This document shows, one piece after another, positions 37,491-49,679 of a stretch of DNA of 64,000 nucleotides. Position 1 is the first letter of the stretch. Each line of letters opens with the position of its first letter. The position numbers and the translations under genes were made by a program. Below the pieces are notes generated by a model. It saw nothing but the letters and a program-made list of their open reading frames with translations, did no database searches and had not been told where the DNA came from. This DNA comes from Ampullaceana balthica. Its lineage: Eukaryota > Mollusca > Gastropoda > Lymnaeidae. The stretch spans positions 94,501-158,500 of the forward strand of contig CALYLW010000339.1 of assembly GCA_944989445.1 (NCBI GenBank), written 5' to 3'.

Positions 37491-38420
37491 CAACATGTGA
37501 CCCAAACTATCATGAATAACATTTTTTTTTAAAAAGATTTTTTAAAAAAACATTTCTTTAATCTTGGATTATTTTTAGCTCTATGTTCATCTCTTCCGTC
37601 GATACACAGTCACTCAGAACTTTGGTGTTAGTTGATCAAATTTTATAACTCACATTAAATCCCACAATCGATCACAATAAATATCAATAAAACTTAGAGT
37701 TCTGAGTCCCCCTGTGTGACTACTTAGTTTGTGACTAAAAAATTATTTTCTGCTTTTTCATGCGAGATTCTACATTCCTCACTGCAGCTGGGCCTCATCT
37801 TTTTAAAATAAAAATTTGTTTTGTTCATTTTATTTTCTACTTTTACGCGTTAACAAAAGATTTGTAAAACTTAATTTAATTCATGAAAATTTAAACTCTG
37901 TAAACAACACCTGTAAAAACAAAGTTTTTTACTATAAATCCCTCATATATGAGACATAACTAAAAAGTATTGATCATGCTTAAACGCGATCAACATTTAC
38001 AGACTGAGATTGCCTTAACTCCCCTTTGCTGTAAAACGAAGGTCTGGTCACGGATGGCTGAACTTAACTCAGCGTAACTAGTTATATAGAGATAAACTAA
38101 AAATGCATGAATTTAATTACGGTACATTTGATCGATCTGAAACTTTAATTAGCTTAATCCAAAGCTAAACCTACTGTGAAAATTTCAGCACTCTATCAAG
38201 TCAGAAAACGTGTTTACGAGCGTTTTGAAAAAGTTAACGACATATACAGATCCGGAAGCGTGCACAAGTTAATAGGATAGGGGCCTCAACAATTCAAAAT
38301 TCCATTCAAGCCTAATGCATTGTGCAACCATTTCAAATTTAAACTGGTGGCCAAACAGAATAGTGTCTTGCAGGATGGTATCGAAGGCGTTCAACTTAAG
38401 AACTTTTGATGCGATTCCAC
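37491..38420. other. Non-coding stretch with one dispersed-repeat copy
   Basis: A/T-rich. A 55-bp motif (about 37911-37967, with ACTATAAATCCCTCATATAT) recurs at 42585 and, inverted, at 42958. Nothing else recognised. Confidence 0.5.
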
Positions 38421-38632
38421 CACATCTAATCACACATGTATGACACACATACTCACACATGTATGACACACATACTCACACATGTATGACACACATACTC
38501 ACACATGTATGACACACACTATACTCACACATGTATGACACACGTACTCACACATGTATGACAAACATACTAACACATGTATTAAACACATACTCACACA
38601 TGTATGACACACGTACTCACACATGTATGAAT
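38421..38632. repeat. 23-bp tandem array (about 9 copies)
   Basis: Unit ACACATGTATGACACACATA plus CTC, with ACACGT, ACAAAC and TATTAAAC variants and one three-base-longer unit near 38518. Confidence 0.93.
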
Positions 38633-38755
38633 CCATGCAGTATGTGTCGGTGAGTGCCGTTACTTAGCACACTTCTGATGACCTTTCGATCGTTCGCGTA
38701 TTAGCTCCAGAGTTTGGATGAACAAAGTTGACCATTTCATGACTTAAAACTGTAC

Positions 38756-40130
38756 CAATGGCATTGTACGGGTGGCATAGTACGGGTGGCATTGTACGGG
38801 TGGCATTGTACGGGTGGCATTGTACGGGTGGCATTGTACGGGTGGCATAGTACGGGTGGCATTGTACGGGTGGCATTGTACGGGTTGGCATTGTACGGGT
38901 GGCATTGTACGGGTGGCATTGTACGGGTGGCATTGTACGGGTGGCATTGTACGGGTGGCATTGTACGGGTGGCATTGTACGGGTGGCATTGTACGGGTGG
39001 CATTGTACGGGTGGCATTGTACGGGTGGCATTGTACGGGTGGCATTGTACGGGTGGCATTGTACGGGTGGCATTGTACGGGTGGCATTGTACGGGTGGCA
39101 TTGTACGGGTGGCATTGTGCGGGTGGCATTGTACGGGTGGCATAGTACGGGTGGCATTGTACGGGTGGCATTGTACGGGTGGCATAGTACGGGTGGCATA
39201 GTACGGGTGGCATTGTACGGGTGGCATTGTACGGGTGGTATTGTACGGGTGGCATTGTACGGGTGGCATTGTACGGGTGGCATTGTACGGGTGGCATTGT
39301 ACGGGTGGCATAGTACGGGTGGCATTGTACGGGTGGCATTGTACGGGTGGCATTGTACGGGTGGCATAGTACGGGAGGCATTGTACGGGTGGCATTGTAC
39401 GGGTGGCATTGTACGGGTGGCATTGTACGGGTGGCATTGTACGGGTGGCATAGTACGGGTGGCATAGTACGGGTGGCATTGTACGGGTGGCATTGTACGG
39501 GTGGCATAGTACGGGTGGCATAGTACGGGAGGCATTGTACGGGTGGCATTGTACGGGTGGCATTGTACGGGTGGCATTGTACGGGTGGCATTGTACGGGT
39601 GGCATTGTACGGGTGGCATAGTACGGGTGGCATAGTACGGGTGGCATAGTACGGGTGGCATAGTACGGGTGGCATTGTACGGGTGGCATTGTACGGGTGG
39701 CATAGTACGGGTGGCATAGTACGGGTGGCATAGTACGGGTGGCATAGTACGGGTGGCATTGTACGGGTGGCATTGTACGGGTGGCATAGTACGGGTGGCA
39801 TTTGTACGGGTGGCATTGTACGGGTGGCATAGTACGGGTGGCATAGTACGGGTGGCATTGTACGGGTGGCATTGTACGGGTGGCATTGTACGGGTGGCAT
39901 TGTACGGGTGGCATAGTACGGGTGGCATTGTACGGGTGGCATTGTACGGGTGGCATAGTACGGGTGGCATTTTTCGGGTGGCATTTTTCGGGTGGCATTG
40001 TACGGGTGGCATAGTACGGGTGGCATTGTACGGGTGGCATTGTACGGGTGGCATAGTACGGGTGGCATTGATCAGGTGGCATTGTACGGGTGGCATTGAT
40101 CATGTGGCATTGTACGGGTGGCATTAATCA
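38756..40130. repeat. 14-bp tandem array (about 98 copies)
   Basis: Two 14-bp types, GTGGCATTGTACGG and GTGGCATAGTACGG, are interspersed, with a one-base longer unit near 38886 (GGGTTGGC) and another near 39800 (CATTTGTACGG). The minus-strand unit contains no stop codon in any frame for either type, so all three minus frames stay open for about 1.4 kb. On the plus strand only the ATT type is stop-free. At the right edge units become GCATTTTTCGGGTG and GCATTGATCAGGTG. Confidence 0.97.
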
Positions 40131-40337
40131 GAAATATCATTTTTATAAATTGTATTTATTTTTTAAGCTCCGACAACGGCGGAACTATCACTTTTTAAAT
40201 CCCGACAGTGGCAGCAGACTAAGCTAAAAAAGTGAAATAATTTTTTTTAAATGTATGTAAAACTTGATTCAGGTGAATTAACCGTCATGTACCAAATAGA
40301 CTTTGAATAAGGCGACATACCATCAACAACAGGATTG

Positions 40338-40500
40338 CGTGTCACAAGAGCGCGGGCCATCAGCGTGTCACAGCGGGCCATCAGCGTGTCACAGCGGGCC
40401 ATCAGCGTGTCACAGCGGGCCATCAGCGTGTCACAGCGGGCCATCAGCGTGTCACAGCGGGCCATCAGCGTGTCACAAGTGCGCGGGCCATCAGCGGCTC
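40338..40500. repeat. 21-bp tandem array (7 copies)
   Basis: Unit CACAGCGGGCCATCAGCGTG plus T, flanked on both sides by a related GCGCGGGCCATCAGC motif. Confidence 0.94.
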
Positions 40501-41248
40501 ATTAGATTGTTGTTAGTCATGGTCATACGTCAGCACGTTTATTAATAACAGCTGGATTCACAATGACATGACGCTACTCTAAATAAAACAAAACTGAACG
40601 GGGGAAAAACTACAACTGCAGCTGCCGCAATTGTGTTCGTGTAAAATGATTTACAAAAAAGGGTGAGTTAAAGAAATATGCAGCAGCTCTTCTAGTGACC
40701 AGAGGTCATCTTGTCATAAATACGATCAAACTTTTACAGTTTTTACCCACTTGATTGTTTGTTGTCCTTTGATAAGTTACAAGTATGATAAATTAAATTA
40801 ATGGTAGTTTAATGGTGGTTTCAAGGCTGGTAGTTACCATGAGGGTAGTTTCAAGTATGGAAATTTCACGAATAGTATTTACAATGATGGTTGTTACAAT
40901 GATGGTAGTTACAATGATGGTAGTTACAATGATGGTAAATTAAAGGATGGTAGGTTCAAGGAAGGTAGTTGAAAGAATGGTAATTAAACGAGTGACAATT
41001 CTACCTAAAGACAGTTTCAAGATTTTTGTCATACGCTGTGTCGGCTTGACCTAAAGGCAAATCACATGTCTGGAGGCGCACGTGACATGGATCTATTTTT
41101 GTTTGAGGTCATGTGTACTTGAATGTGCATGTACAGACCTCATGTTCATCCCATACGAAGTTCCCGACTTGTCCATCTATTACATGACATCATTAGGAAC
41201 ATAGCGTAAATGTGAAGACAACAGGTCTCGATTTTAACGATAGGGGCG
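40501..41248. other. Non-coding stretch with a degenerate 15-bp repeat
   Basis: From about 40795 to 40980 variants of GATGGTAGTTACAAT are repeated roughly ten times. The rest is unique sequence with no gene. Confidence 0.6.
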
Positions 41249-41440
41249 CAATGTTCTCTTTAAGCTGCGCAGCTGCGCAGACATCTGGACAAAGCCACGC
41301 AGCAATTTAGGCTTACCGCGCAGCAAATTTTGATAATTTCTGTGTTTTTAGGATTTAAAATTACCAAATTTGCTCTGCAACTTTGCACACGAGTTTATTT
41401 ATTTTGGACAAGGACCAACGAACCTTAGAGGGAACAAATG
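41249..41440 (-). mobile_element. Second copy of the 185-bp hAT MITE family
   Basis: Read on the minus strand it runs from GTTCCCTCTAAGGTTCGTTG (right end, about 41434) through CGTGTGCAAAGTTGCA and CTGCGCAGCTGCGCAGCTTA to AAAGAGAACATTG at 41249. The same order of blocks occurs in the element at 27439-27623. The interiors differ by many substitutions and no clear 8-bp target duplication remains, so it is an older insertion. Confidence 0.85.
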
Positions 41441-41539
41441 ATGCGGCATGATCTAAAGGATGATTTTTAGTAATTTTCTTTTGCTGAACCCTGAGTTTTG
41501 TATAATAACTAGTAAATATTATTTTTAAAAATCCTTTAT

Positions 41540-42480
41540 ATTAATTGGTGGTGTCTGCTTGATTGTTTGTCGCAAAAAAAATTAATCGATTTTTAACCCA
41601 CTTCCCCGTATGGTAGCGACGATAAAAATGACCTATCAAAATGTCACATCGATCGAATATACTGTAATTAAATTTATGAATTTTTAGATTATCTCTATTT
41701 ATCTCTATGTAACATGTAAATTTTTGTGCTAAGACTGTCGCTGTGCGTATTATATTGAACAACCTTTTTAATATGTTCCTGTCGCGCAGTGCGGTGCGGA
41801 TTATATTGACCATACTTTTTGAAAATATATTCCCGATTTGTAAATTTTTATGCTAGTCTATCGCGCGGTGCGCATTATATTAAACATGTCGTTATAACCC
41901 TTTTCCCGTGATCAAATTGAGCTGAAATTTAGCAGGCAGACCGTAGTAGTTTTTTAACGCAATTTCTTTTGAAAAATTGCTGCGTTTATAGATTCGAAAT
42001 GTCTGTAACGCTTGCACATGCAACTCCTCCTGAACCATACCAGATAGAGGTTTCGGGTCTTTTGCAAATATGCTAAGGAGGTCCCAAGGATGTGCAACGG
42101 TCAAAAATGGAACCCGAAAAGATATCAGTATTTTGTCAATTTCTCGCCAAACATAACATCTATCGGGTTGAAACAAACGTCAAACAATAGCTAATAATAT
42201 GTAAAACAATGTGGGAGAAGGAATTTAAAAAAAATCTATTTTCGTTTGACTCCCGTATTTTAGAAGCAAATTTTGAAAGCAATTGTTTTGTTTAGTTTCA
42301 AAATTATTGATTTCAAATGACTTGTAATGTAATCTAGAATGAAAGTTAATGGGGTTATCCCGCTTTGTGAATGCTTATGTTAGATTGTTGTGTGGTGCGC
42401 ATTATATTGACCTATTCTTGGTGTGATGTCGCGTGAGAGGGTATGACGTCATATCGTGTTTATGGTTTCAGAATTACTTA
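41540..42480. repeat. Region of diverged duplicated segments
   Basis: A motif related to GCGGTGCGCATTATATTGA occurs four times, near 41740, 41790, 41862 and 42390, usually preceded by GTCGCG or GTCTATCGCG. Another pair, ACTTGTAATGTAATCTAGAA (about 42320) and ACTTTTAATGTAATCCAGAA (about 42490), lies about 166 bp apart. This looks like decayed dispersed repeats inserted in or next to each other. A 94-codon minus frame at 41892-42176 lies in this material and is not supported as a gene. Confidence 0.6.
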
Positions 42481-42584
42481 TTTTAATCGACTTTTAATGT
42501 AATCCAGAATGATTTCCCTTGATAAAAAATTGGAAATTCCTTGTTGGAAATTGCGTTTAAATAATCATTCGAGTTTTTATTTAT

Positions 42585-43016
42585 TGTTTTACTATAAATC
42601 CATTATATATGAGACATAACTAAAATTTTGGATTTTCGGAGCATCGTATTATCAACATAAATAATTTGCAAAGTATGCCACATCCGTCCTGTCCTGTCTG
42701 TGACACTACTAATTTTAGAAAGGAGCGCACCAAATTACTGCACCAAAAATAACTCCTTTCGAACGTTCCGCATAAAACTGTTCAACATGAAAATAAACGA
42801 ATAAAATAAAAATAAATAAAAATAAATGAAAGTTCTGTATAACATTATGTTTTATTCTGATGTATATTTTTTTCAAAATAAACAGATTTCAGCTGAAATG
42901 TATTTATTTTGAAAACTTCCGTTCATTTTTGACGGGTAATACACTAGTAATGAACATATTTTTAGTTGTGACTAGTATATGAAGGATTTATAGTCAAAAA
43001 CTTTGTTTTTTTACGG
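42585..43016. mobile_element. Possible inverted-repeat element
   Basis: The left end (42585-42626, ACTATAAATCCATTATATAT) is approximately inverted at the right (42958-43016, ATATGAAGGATTTATAGT), giving imperfect arms of about 35-40 bp around 330 bp of interior. A third copy of the arm occurs alone at 37911-37967. No target duplication or coding frame found. Confidence 0.5.
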
Positions 43017-43051
43017 GGTTTTTAATTTTATTTTAAACTTCTTAACCGCAA

Positions 43052-43214
43052 TGTAATGGATATGATACTAAGATATAAGGATATGATACTAAGATATAAG
43101 GATATGATACTAAGATATAAGGATATGATACTAAGATATAAGGATATGATACTAAGATACAAGGATATGATACTAAGATACAATGATATGATACTAAGAT
43201 ATAAGGATATGGGT
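43052..43214. repeat. 21-bp tandem array, first block
   Basis: Seven to eight copies of GATATGATACTAAGATATAA plus G, the same unit as in 43992-45506. Confidence 0.95.
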
Positions 43215-43227
43215 AACCTGACAAAAC

Positions 43228-43430
43228 GAGAAGTGATGAAACGACAAGCAAGAACACGACAAAACGACAAGCAAGAACACGACAAAACGACAAGCAAGAA
43301 CACGACAAAACGACAAGCAAGAACACGACAAAACAACAAGCAAGAACACGACAAAACGACAAGCAAGAACACGACAAAACGACAAAGTGACAAAACGACA
43401 TGGTGATACAACGACAAGGTGACAAAAATT
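43228..43430. repeat. 23-bp tandem array
   Basis: Seven copies of a unit containing AACACGACAAAACGACAAGC, followed by a decayed tail with GACAAAGTGACAAAACGACA. It separates two blocks of the 21-bp array. Confidence 0.92.
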
Positions 43431-43487
43431 GGTGAAAATGGGGCAACGAAAAAAACAAGGCCCATGATTTTGACTGAAAGTGTTTTT

Positions 43488-43905
43488 GATTTTGGCCGCT
43501 GAGCCATTGAGTCTGACACCATTAGCCTATGGCCACTGAGCCATTGAGTCTGACATCATTAGCCTATGGCCACTGAGCCATTGAGTCTAACACCATTAGC
43601 CTATGGCCACTGAGCCATTGAGTCTGACATCATTAGCCTATGTTCACTGAGCCATTGAGTCTGATATCATTAGCCTATGGCCACTGAGCTATTGAGTCTG
43701 ACACCATTAGCCTATGGCCACTGAGCCATTGAGTCTGACATCATTAGCCTATGTTCACTGAGCCATTGAGTCTGACACCATTAGCCTATGGCCACTGAGC
43801 CATTGAGTCTGACACCATTAGCCTATGGCCACTGAGCCATTGAGTCTGACACCATTAGCCTATGTTCACTGAGCCATTGAGTCTGACACCATTAGCCTAT
43901 GTTCA
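43488..43905. repeat. 37-bp tandem array (about 11 copies)
   Basis: Core CTGAGCCATTGAGTCTGACA with CATTAGCCTATGGCCA or ...TATGTTCA. CACC/CATC and GGCC/GTTC variants recur in blocks, for example 43520-43650 resembling 43715-43790. Confidence 0.93.
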
Positions 43906-43991
43906 AAGTGACCTAGTCACGTGGACTTCATTAAGTGGTTCTAGGGGTATCTACGTTGTTTCTATGAGATCTTGTCGTTATGTCATGGAAC

Positions 43992-45506
43992 CAAGGATAT
44001 GATACTAAGATATAAGGATATGATACTAAGATATAAGGATATGATACTAAGATATAAGGATATGATACTAAGATATAAGGATATGATACTAAGATACAAT
44101 GATATGATACTAAGATATAAGGATATGATACTAAGATATAAGGATATGATACTAAGATATAAGGATATGATACTAAGATATAAGGATATGATACTAAGAT
44201 ATAAGGATATGATACTAAGATATAAGGATATGATACTAAGATACAATGATATGATACTAAGATATAAGGATATGATACTAAGATATAAGGATATGATACT
44301 AAGATATAAGGATATGATACTAAGATACAATGATATGATACTAAGATATAAGGATATGATACTAAGATATACGGATATGATACTAAGATACAAGGATATG
44401 ATACTAAGATATAAGGATATGATACTAAGATACAATGATATGATACTAAGATATAAGGATATGATACTAAGATACAAGGATATGATACTAAGATATAAGG
44501 ATATGATACTAAGATACAATGATATGATACTAAGATATAAGGATATGATACTAAGATACAAGGATATGATACTAAGATATAAGGATATGATACTAAGATA
44601 TAAGGATATGATACTAAGATACAAGGATATGATACTAAGATATAAGGATATGATACTAAGATATAAGGATATGATACTAAGATACAAGGATATGATACTA
44701 AGATATAAGGATATGATACTAAGATACAAGGATATGATACTAAGATATAAGGATATGATACTAAGATACAAGGATATGATACTAAGATATAAGGATATGA
44801 TACTAAGATACAAGGATATGATACTAAGATATAAGGATATGATACTAAGATACAAGGATATGATACTAAGATATAAGGATATGATACTAAGATACAATGA
44901 TATGATACTAAGAATACAGGATATGATACTAAGATACAAGGATATGATACTAAGATATAAGGATATGATACTAAGATATAAGGATATGATACTAAGATAC
45001 AAGGATATGATACTAAGATATAAGGATATGATACTAAGATACAAGGATATGATACTAAGATACAAGGATATGATACTAAGATACAAGGATATGATACTAA
45101 GATATAAGGATATGATACTAAGATACAAGGATATGATACTAAGATATAAGGATATGATACTAAGATATAAGGATATGATACTAAGATACAAGGATATGAT
45201 ACTAAGATATAAGGATATGATACTAAGATACAAGGATATGATACTAAGATTTAAGGATATGATACTAAGATACAAGGATATGATACTAAGATATAAGGAT
45301 ATGATACTAAGATACAATGATATGATACTAAGAAATACGGATATGATACTAAGATACAAGGATATGATACTAAGATATAAGGATATGATACTAAGATACA
45401 ATGATATGATACTAAGATATAAGGATATGATACTAAGATACAAGGATATGCTACTAAGATACAATGATATGATACTAAGATACAAGGATATGATACTAAG
45501 ATATGA
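43992..45506. repeat. 21-bp tandem array, main block (about 72 copies)
   Basis: Unit GATATGATACTAAGATATAA plus G. Three types are seen: ATATAAGG, ATACAAGG and ATACAATG. In the middle and right part (about 44560-44880 and again 45000-45250) ATATAAGG and ATACAAGG alternate, forming a 42-bp dimer. Two units near 44910 and 45334 share a shifted AAGAATAC/AAGAAATAC form. Both strands are open (21 is a multiple of three), not evidence of coding. Confidence 0.97.
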
Positions 45507-46010
45507 TGTCGACTATTCCCAAAGAGTATCAAACTAGAACTCGTTAAACTAAAAGCTAGAGTGATAAGCTTCTGCAACGTATGACGTAATAAGGCAACAC
45601 ATAAAACTGAACATTGAAGCGTGTGACCCTGATCTAGATGGCTAATGCCTGACCGCTATGACGTCATAAAATTTTAAGGGTGTGCCCAGTAGTTCTATCA
45701 AAAAGTTTTAACTTAATCTTAAACTCAAGAACGTTACAGATGACGCCACTCTTCAAATTAAAGATAACAAAGTCATGAGGCTATAGTTTATAGTTTAATT
45801 TATTTGTTTATTTTTTTCTTGAGCCTGGAAACATAAACGGATGGGGAAAATCGTGTTTAGATTTAATACTATAAAGTATAAAGTATATACTAACACAGCC
45901 TTGAAACAGGTCACTTAAGGAATATTATGATATTTCTTTATTCTACTTATGTTTTGTTACTTCTTGGTGGAATCAATTAATGTCATCTTTTCAGTAGTTA
46001 TTAGATAGTG
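45507..46010. other. Non-coding stretch
   Basis: A/T-rich unique sequence between two arrays. No gene. Confidence 0.5.
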
Positions 46011-46011
46011 A

Positions 46012-48712
46012 TACCCCACCTTTGTAAAACCAGCCCAAAGTTCTGTTTAGGGATATCCCACCTTTGTAACACCAGCCCAGTGTTCTGTTTAGGGATATCC
46101 CACCTTTGTAAAACCAGCCCAGTATTCAGTTTAAGGATATCCCACCTTTGTAAAACCAGCCCAGTGTTCTGTTTAGGGATATCCCACCTTTGTAACACCA
46201 GCCCAATGTTCTGTTTAGGGATATCCCACCTTTGTAAAACCATCTCAGTGTCCTGTTAAGGTATATCCCACCTTTGTAAAACCAGCCCGGTGTCCTGTTT
46301 TTGGGATATCCCACCTTTGTAAAACCATCTCAGTGTCCTGTTTAGGTATATCCCACCTTTGTAAAACCAGCCCGGTGTCCTGTTTAGGGATATCCCACCT
46401 TTGTAACACCATCCCAGTGTCCTATTTAGGGATATCCTACCTTTGTAAAACCATCCCAGTGTCCTATTTAGGGATATCCCACCTTTGTAAAACCAGCCCA
46501 GTGTCCTACTTAGGGATATCCCACCTTTGTAAAACCAGCCCAGTGTCCTATTTAGTGATATCCCACCTTTGTAAAACCAGCCCAGTGTCCTATTTAGGGA
46601 TATCCCACCTTTGTAACACCAGCCCAGTGTCCTATTTAGGGATATCCCACCTTTGTAAAAACCGGCCCAGTGTCCTATTTAGGGATATCCCACCATTGTA
46701 AAAACCAGCCCAGTGTTCTGTTTAGGGATATCCCACCATTGTAAAACCAGCCCAGTGTTCTGTTTAGGGATATCCCACCATTGTAAAACCAGCCCAGTAT
46801 TCTGTTTAGGGATATCCCACCATTGTAAAACCAGCCCAGTGTCCTGTTTAGGGATGTCCCACCTTTGTAAAACCATCTCAGTGTCCTGTTTAGGTATATC
46901 CCACCTTTGTAAAACCAGCCCGGTGTCCTGTTTAGGGATATCCCACCTTTGTAAAACCAGCCCGGTGTCCTGTTTAGGGATATCCCACCTTTGTAAAACC
47001 ATCCCAGTGTCCTATTTAGGGATATCACACCTTTGTAAAACCAGCCCAGTGTCCTATTTAGGGATATCCCACCTTTGTAAAACCAGCCCAGTGTCCTATT
47101 TAGGGATATCCCACCTTTGTAAAACCAGCCCAATGTCCTATTTAGGGATATCCCACCTTTGTAAAACCAGCCCAGTGTCCTATTTAGGGATATCCCACCA
47201 TTGAATAACCAGCCCAGTGTTCTGTTTAGGGATATCCCACCTTTGTAAAACCAGCCCAATGTCCTATTTAGGGATATCCCACCTTTGTAAAACCAGCTCA
47301 GTGTCCTATTTAGGGATATCCCACCATTGAATAACCAGCCCAGTGTTCTGTTTAGGGATATCCCATCTTTGTAAAACCAGCCCAGTATTCTGTTTAGGGA
47401 TATCCCATCTTTGTAAAACCAGCTCAGTGTTCTGTTTAGGGATATCCCATCTTTGTAAAACCAGCCCAGTATTCTGTTTAGGGATATCCCACCATTGTAA
47501 AACCAGCCCAGTATTCTGTTTAGAGATATCCCATCTTTGTAAAACCAGCTCAGTGTTCTGTTAAGGGATATCCCATCTTTGTAAAACCAGCCCAGTATTC
47601 TGTTTAGGGATATTCCACCATTGTAAAACCAGCCCAGTGTTCTGTTTAGGGATATCCCACCTTTGTAAAACCAGCCCAATGTCCTATTTAGGGATATCCC
47701 ACCATTGTAAAACCAGCTCAGTGTCCTATTTAGGGATATCCCACCATTGAATAACCAGCCCAGTGTTCTGTTTAGGGATATCCCATCTTTGTAAAACCAG
47801 CCCAGTATTCTGTTTAGGGATATCCCACCTTTGTAAAACCAGCCCAGTGTTCTGTTTAGGGATATCCCACCATTGTAAAACCAGCTCAGTGTTCTGTTTA
47901 GGGATATCCCACCTTTGTAACACCAGCCCAGTATTCTGTTTAGGGATATCCCACCATTGTAAAACCAGCTCAGTATTCTGTTTAGGGATATCCCACCTTT
48001 GTAACACCAGCCAAGTATTCTGTTTAGGGATATCCCATCTTTGTAAAACCAGCCCAGTATTCTGTTTAGGGATATCCCATCTTTGTAAAACCATCCCAGT
48101 ATTCTGTTTAGGGATATCCCACCTTTGTAAAACCAGCCCAGTGTTCTGTTTAGGGATATCCCACCATTGTAAAACCAGCTCAGTGTTCTGTTTAGGGATA
48201 TCCCACCTTTGTAACACCAGCCCAGTATTCTGTTTAGGGATATCCCACCATTGTAAAACCAGCTCAGTATTCTGTTTAGGGATATCCCACCTTTGTAACA
48301 CCAGCCCAGTATTCTGTTTAGGGATATCCCACCATTGTAACACCAGCCCAGTATTCTGTTTAGGGATATCCCACCTTTGTAACACCAGCCCAGTATTCTG
48401 TTTAGGGATATCCCACCTTTGTAACACCAGCCCAGTATTCTGTTTAGGGATATCCCACCATTGTAACACCAGCCCAGTATTCTGTTTAGGGATATCCCAC
48501 CTTTGTAACACCAGCCCAGTATTCTGTTTAGGGATATCCCACCTTTGTAACACCAGCCCAGTATTCTGTTTAGGGATATCCCACCTTTGTAACACCAGCC
48601 CAGTATTCTGTTTAGGGATATCCCACCATTGTAACACCAGCCCAGTGTTCTGTTTAGGGATATCCCACCATTGTAACACCAGCCCAGTGTTCTGTTTAGG
48701 GATATCCCTACT
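46012..48712. repeat. 42-bp tandem array (about 64 copies) with GGGATATCCC palindrome
   Basis: The unit is AGGGATATCCCACCTTTGTA, then AAACCAGCCCAGTGTTCTGT and TT. GGATATCCCA at 46051 and 46093 gives the 42-bp period. Almost every unit keeps the perfect palindrome GGGATATCCC. Variants (TTCTG/CCTAT, AAAACC/AACACC/ATTGAATAACC, TTTG/ATTG) form larger duplicated blocks: 47221-47370 recurs at 47641-47790 (420 bp, ten units) and 47827-48000 recurs at 48121-48294 (294 bp, seven units). Many frames are open; none supported as coding. Confidence 0.97.
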
Positions 48713-49679
48713 CACAACTTGTTAAAACAGACGGATGCTCTCTTCTATAGTTAAATTATTAAATAAGAGTTTCCGAACTTTATTTAAAGACGTCAAATTT
48801 CATCTTTATGTATCAGTTGGGGCGGGCTCAAGATCAAAGGCCGGTAACTCTTGCTTCACACACTTACCGCCTGTAGCCAAGCGTTATTCCAGCTCCCAGA
48901 TTCGCACACCCCCGCACAACTTCCACACACACCCGCACCACTTCCACACACCTCATCCCCTGCCTGCCTGGAATGCCCCCACCGTAGCTGTCATGCACTG
49001 GGTTATGAAAGCAGTGATCCCGGGGCCAGTGCCCCTCTGCACGGCCTACCTGTGGGGGTGGGGTGGCCTACCTGCAGTGTAAACTACTTTCAGTTCTATT
49101 ATCAGAGAAAACATTTTTACAGCAAGCTTCATTTACACTAATGGTTCTCACACAGGTTGACACGACACTTGGAAAGAAAATCAAGACAGACTTTGTTGAC
49201 ATTTTGTAGTTAAAAACAACGGTCCTCAAATTGAAAATTTACCTCAGAGCACTTTTCTAGCCAAACTGTGCAAGTTCAATGGGATTTTCATCATCATCAA
49301 TACATTTTTTTAAAAATCAATTGTATGTTATGAAATTTATTACTTAAACTAAAATATTATTTAAGAGTTGAATAATCCCGTAGAAGACCATATGAATTGC
49401 ATTCTGACTTGTTCGGAGAAACATTTAAATAACTCATTACACCTGTCAATTTAAACAACACAAATTAAGTGCCCCACAAGACAATGGTTCTTTATTTTAA
49501 AGTCACAGGTCTACCAGAAAGACAACCACTTGTTAGCACATCAGTTTGTTATGCCATTACCCGAAGGAATTTTAAATGCAACTCATGAGCATCTATTACA
49601 CGTTTTCATGCTATTCCCTACAAATGATTTTTGATCATTCGTGTTTTAAACACTCCTTTCTCTCCCCTACCCCATCCAT
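48713..49679. other. Non-coding stretch
   Basis: A patch at 48895-48950 has short repeats of CGCACAACTTCCACACAC. The remaining sequence is A/T-rich and unannotated. Confidence 0.45.

Noticed and set aside
43972..45537. About 520-codon frame (DMILRYK repeats) and its minus-strand mirror
   Set aside because: A direct product of a stop-free 21-bp unit; no unique coding sequence on either side.
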